Shown: piece by piece, positions 11,801-17,800 of the stretch
Layout: each line of letters starts with the position of its first letter
Position numbering within the stretch: position 1 is the stretch's first letter
NCBI GenBank assembly: GCA_002633005.1
Contig: NMRA01000375.1
Span: 105,854 to 135,160, forward strand
Origin: Phoronis australis
Lineage: Eukaryota > Phoronida > Phoronidae
DNA: 29,307 nt
Direction: 5' to 3'
Notes under the pieces: generated by a model
Database searches by the model: none
What the model saw: the letters and a program-made list of their open reading frames with translations, nothing else
Told to the model about the DNA's origin: nothing
Made by a program: the position numbers and the translations under genes

Positions 11801-14800
11801 TATATGTAAGGTTCCGGAGTACATCATCGTTACCAATTACAGCTCCTACATCGCCTGTCATTATTCAGTTGCACGCAGTTGCAAGATGATTCTCACAGAC
11901 GAGTGTACTACGACAGAGATCCAGATTCGTCCCTCGTCTTCTACAACGACCGGTTTTACTTTATGCACATACTTCGTGACTGCCCTGACGTGTCAATCAT
12001 GGTGCAGAGTAGATGCAAGGTGGTACGTATTTACATTTTGTTAATCAGCATGAGGCGTAAGTGGTCTTTAAAGTAGTGAAACTACAACTTGAGAGGGCGT
12101 AATTAGAGTTGCCATCATTTGAACAATGTGCAATAGCGTCAGTCCAGTCCGCAACCTTCTTTGTATACAAATCTACAGGCAATGTAAAGCCCTGTCGCAC
12201 GTAAACTCTTGTTGATGTCCACGGAAGTCCTTCCTCTGAAGAACAAAAATCGTTCTTGACAAAGATTGGAGTAAGACGTTGGTGTGGTTTTGTTTTGGCG
12301 AATTTTTTCCCCAATGGACTTGAGTTGTCTTTACCGATCCCTTTTCGTGGAATACTAAGGAAAATAAAAAGGTCCATATTATATACCAAGTTTGCTGCAG
12401 CACAGATATTCCTTTCGTTCCAGCTTCAGCAAATTGAACATCAAAACATAAACTTGTTCCTCGGTGTCTATGTAGACGCACAAGCCACAATGGGCCTCGT
12501 CTTCGCTTACTGCGCACGCGGCAGCCTCCAGGTAAGACTTGTTCTTGAGGTTTGTTCTGAGAATTCTGCGAAACTTTTCTGCTCGCTATTTCAACACCTG
12601 AAACTCACAAAGCATACGAGTTACGAGAGGATTACCTAACCCAACCACAGGTGAAATGATTGATATTTTCCAGGATGTTCTTCAAAGTACAGCCATGGAC
12701 TGGCCTCTTTATCACGCCCTCATTAAGGACATAGTAACGGTAAGATTTTGCCTAGGATGCAAGGACTGAAAGATAACACCAAGGACATGGTAATGATAAA
12801 ATCTCACAAATGATATCTTTACACAGGGGTTAGGGGGACCGTAAAAACACTAGCGACGTACGATATGTCGATGATAAACTCACATCAAGGATTATGGCTA
12901 TACCAAGACCACAATATATCTATAGTGTTAACAAGAGGTGTCACTTCAAAGATATCCTAACGATAAGGTCACACCAAAGATATGGTAATGGTATCAGGGT
13001 GCCCCACTCTTAGCTTTCCTTTGGACTGCGCCCACTACATCAACATAAGTAGTCCCGATCTTCGGTCACATTCAGGCGGACCTCCCATATGAATATATGG
13101 GTCACCTTAGGGCGGGGAAATAATTGGCGTCTCGCTCGTCAGTTGCCATCACGTGTGGTCCTCATATCAATAAAGCGAGTCCCACTCTTCAGTCACCTTC
13201 GGGTGGAGTCCGCTCCGTTACATCGGTTGAACCCTTCTCTTCTACCCTGCCCAAAGTCAGCCAAATAGCATCGACCACTTTCTCATGAGAAAAATATTCG
13301 TTGAACAGGGCATGCAGTATCTGCACGACACAGTGGGGATATCTCACGGTAAACTGAAGCCAACAAACTGCTTGATCGACGACCGTTGGATGATTAAGAT
13401 TACTGACTATGGGCCGTCAGAGCTGAGAGATTCAAGAAGAAACACAAGGACCTATGACGTCACTGGTAAAAGTATTTTCAGACGACTAACGCTTCAGTAT
13501 CATCCATACAAGACAAGACATCAGATTGCACCAATAAAGATAGTTATGAAATGCTTCATCTCTTACGAGACTCTTCGTTCATTTGAGTTAAAGTGTAAAA
13601 TTGCAGGACCTTACATGTACATGGTTGCCATTGTAGAGTGGCTCTGGACAGCACCCGAAATTCTTCGTTTGCCTCCCGCAGATCGGCCATCTGCGGGAAC
13701 ACACAAGGGCGACCTCTACAGTTTTGGAATAATGATTCATCAGATGATCTTTCGAAGTTTACCATACAGTGGAGTGGTAGCCGAAGGTGTGTGTTATATT
13801 TCGCATAATGATATTTTCAGCTGTGGTAGTTAGCTATAACGACACAAATCCTAACAAGTGGCCAAAATCTTTTTGAGTTCTGTCGGTCACCTAATACAGA
13901 ACGTGATTAAATGGTTTTCCAGAAATTGTCCGACGAGTCATAAACGTGGAACCAGTGCCTTTCCGACCCGTCATAACTGATCGAGCTATGATTACATCAC
14001 AGACAGACACAACCTTTAGAAGGATTGTGAAGATTATGAAGCAATGTTGGGCTGAGCAACCCGAAAAACGAGGAACGTTTCTGATCATGCAGAAAGCTGT
14101 CATCGAAATAACTATTGAAGGGTGAGTGAACTTACAAACATCAACGTACGTATTCTTTACTTCGATTGCATAGTTGATAACCTTGTGTTATTCAATATCA
14201 TTGCAGAAAGAGTTTCTTTGACGATGTAACGCTACGTATAGGATCTTACAATGAAGTTCTTGAGAAACTCGTGGAAGAGAAAAAAGAGCAGATTGCCGTC
14301 GAACGCCAGAAAACAGAAGCATTACTCTACCAGTTGATGCCGAGGTTAGCAACTAGCAAACACGTATGTAAGAAACAAACACAGAAATACTCCTTGGTAC
14401 CATTAATTGAGAAGTTATAGTAGTATGTCTATCTTGCTATCATTATGAAATGGCCAAACCGCTTTCTTCGTAAAAGGAAAGAAAAGTGATAATTTCAAGA
14501 ACTGCACGGCAAACATCCATAGACACAACTGCTAGTGTAAGTCAGGGAGGGTAGCTTTAAGGTGTCCACGACTGCAAGATACCGCTTGAATAGGGTAGTT
14601 GTGGACACGATAAGACTCGAGTTCGGCTCCTGGCGTCGTCGGATGTTATGTTCTGACTTGTAATTTTCGCTGCGCAATCGTTATTTGACGCCAAGCGCGA
14701 CACAAATGCCACGTTCGGTGGTTGCCATCATAGACTATAGTTGTCTATAATCTATGTTGCCATATCTTTTCAAGACGGCGAGATTATATGTCGCGAATAT

Positions 14801-17800
14801 GATGACAAAATTGGACAGGCGCTGGAGTATGCATGTGCCAAACTACTGGCAACCCGGAGAAATAGTTGTGAAGAGCGTTAGCCCAAGTCTGGACTCTTAA
14901 TTCACTTTTCATGAAACCGACCACAAGAGGTCTTTCGAAGTTGCATTAAGTGATGAAGACTGGATGAAACAAAAATATGGTGCTTCTAGTGAAAGAAACT
15001 GATATCTAGGCATAATAATCTTGGCATTGTTTTAGGTATGTTGTGGACATAATGTCGGAGGGTAAACCAATAGAGCCAGAGTTCTTCGACTCATTAACAG
15101 TCTTTTTTGCTGAAGTGTACGACTTTCTGAACATCTTGGTGTCAGTGACGTCACTGCAGTTTGTCAAGTTCATGAACGATCTGTTCTCTCGTCTGGACAG
15201 CGTACTGGATAATTATGACGTTTTTAAGGCAAGTAGCTTACACATATACCAGTTTGCAATTTAGGGCCTGCAAGGTAGGTCGAGACGACATCGTATCGTC
15301 GACAACTAGACTGATTACTGATATATACTTCTATAGTTATCAAGTTCGGACAAAAAGTTCACCATCTCTTACATTTTAAAGAACAGTTTCGTGTTTGGCA
15401 CGGAAACACATTTCACGTGGCAACACTAAAAAGCCATAAATAGGATGGCGCTCTTCATCACTTCCGCATAGCCTCGACCATGCTGACAGATAACGTTGAA
15501 CAAGCTCTAAACAGGTTACCAATTGGTATCGCGCTAGACAAATAAAGGGTTTGGTATATATACCTAGTACAGTATTCTGGTAAACTGCATCCGGGCAGCA
15601 TGGAACTTCAACAACTGGAATACAAAACTCAAAGCACTGACATCTTCACAAGGTACACGAGGGAATTTTCAGTGTCCAGGCACATACAAGAATTTGTTTG
15701 TTTAAAAGACATGGGACAGGGTAGTTTCGGATGCACGAATCTCTCTAATGAACCTAGTGTGATCCCGTGCTTCGCTTGTAACACATGGCGACATCTCGGG
15801 AAGTCTTGGGTGTTCTTGCATTTTTGAGACTCTCGTCTCTACAAGACGTCCACCAGGTTTTCAGAGCTTCCCGTATGCTCACACCAGCACTTAGTTCAAC
15901 CAAACTCCAGTGGCTTTAAATATAAATCGACACTCACACATATCGCGTCAAGTCAATAACAAAGCCACACCGTGTAATCCTCGAAAACCGTTGAATATTG
16001 ACCTGTCGTAAATTAATCCAGGTTCATCCCGGCGTATTTTCCTTGCTCTCCCTGGTAGTTTCCGACGGAATACCAATTTTCTATTGGCTGTCTCATCGTT
16101 GTGAAACATCCGCGATCATGTCAATATTGAATTGGTTGCAGATGGAGTTCACCAATCAGTGCTACATGGTAGTAGCAGGATTGGAGGACCGGGAGAACTG
16201 TGCAAACATGGAGCACGCGGCAATTGTGGCCAATTTGGCTCTGGACATGAAATCGACTGTTGAACAAATCGCTCTGCCCATTGAATGTGATGAAATCTCG
16301 GATCATGTTAGGCTCAAGATGGGTTTTCATACGGGGCCATGCTGTGCAGGTTTGTATGAGTGGTGGCGAAAGTTGAAGCGGTCGATCGCCTAACATCTGT
16401 AGTTAGGTCAAACAGTGGCACAGGAAAATGTACCCGAGAAGTTAGTGCACAAAACGAGAAGACAGACATTCCGTAAAGGTGCTCATTTGGTACTAATTTG
16501 CGACCTTAAAGTGATACCACGAGGTATACAGTTCTGTTCCGACGCTGTGTCGAGTTTCCCATTCGTACCCTTTATGTGACACCACAGTATGATATGGGTT
16601 GATAAAGTGGTGGAAAAATCTCGTCATTATACAAGACGAATATGTCTTGGGCAGAACAAAAATTTCCCCGGCCACGTTCCTACATCATACATCGTGACTG
16701 AGTAATCAAACCCACGTGTCAACGACAAGCCACGCTAGTTCTATAACTTAATTCGCGACATTTGAAGGATATTGACTTAAAGACCGTTGTACAACTATGA
16801 AAGCATGGGCGGCGCAGAACTAAGTGGGGGTCCTCACCCTTCAATGGTGCCGCGCCGCCCATGTAGCTCCCTCAGCCGCCTATGGTGCGCCGTCCATGCA
16901 AAGCCTGCTGAGAACTTACCACCATGCATTCTATTCTTTTCCCTATTCTTTAATAACAGGTATCGTGGGTAAGGTGATGCCCAACTACTGCTTATTGGGC
17001 GACACAGTCAACACAGCCTCGCGCATGGCATCACACGGCAAAGGTGAGCACAATTGCGTGACCAATAAACCGACAACGTCTCTGTCAAAGAAAATTTTTA
17101 GTTAGGGTTCATGTCCAACCGGTCTCACTCATATTTTTCCTTAGTCTGATTAGAAATGAATTCCAGGCTTGAAATTAGACATTCCAAATAGACTCCTACC
17201 GACAGCCGATTTCATAAAGGTGGTTTAACAAAACCAGGTTTAAGATTTAAACTTGGTCTTCCTAAACCTGATCTAATTTTAGACCTAACTTACATTTCAC
17301 TAACGAGGTTTCAAAGTCTGAAAGCCTGGTTTTGTTAGACCAGCGAGTGGGTTTAGTAAAACCAGGTTAAAAGTATTCAAGCCACCCTCATGTGTCGATC
17401 TGAATAAACCGACAAAGAAACTATTGAAGTGCTTCAATGAAACCTTGATCACGTGGGTATACAATGACACACACTAGTATAGAATCAGTGCGGACATTTG
17501 AGAAAAGACCTAAAAGCTTTTCTCGTGAGGAAAAATGTAATATCTGTGTGCCCAGCACACGCACACACATTAAAGTACATGCTCATAATTAGCCGCAACT
17601 GACACGATCAATGCCCAAGGCAAATTTATTTCTGTGTCATTTTAGTGTTTATTTTTCGCGGCCAAAGGGGGAGAAGATCCCTTCTCGGCAACATTAATTT
17701 GTTGGCCAGTGGAGGTAGACTAAACTCAGTCAGAAAAATCAGATGATGTCTTCGGTCAAACCCGTAGCGCTTACGACGATGACGCCTTGCTCGACCAGTC

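Noticed and set aside
12173-12517. Two overlapping 114-codon minus-strand frames
   Set aside because: Antisense shadows across receptor exons 11-12 and the intron between them, with no domain content.
15600-15827. Open frame with kinase-like MGQGSFG phrase
   Set aside because: Only the glycine-loop-like heptapeptide is suggestive. No following Val/Ala-x-Lys or other kinase motif and no phase-compatible splice sites; it lies inside intron 18.
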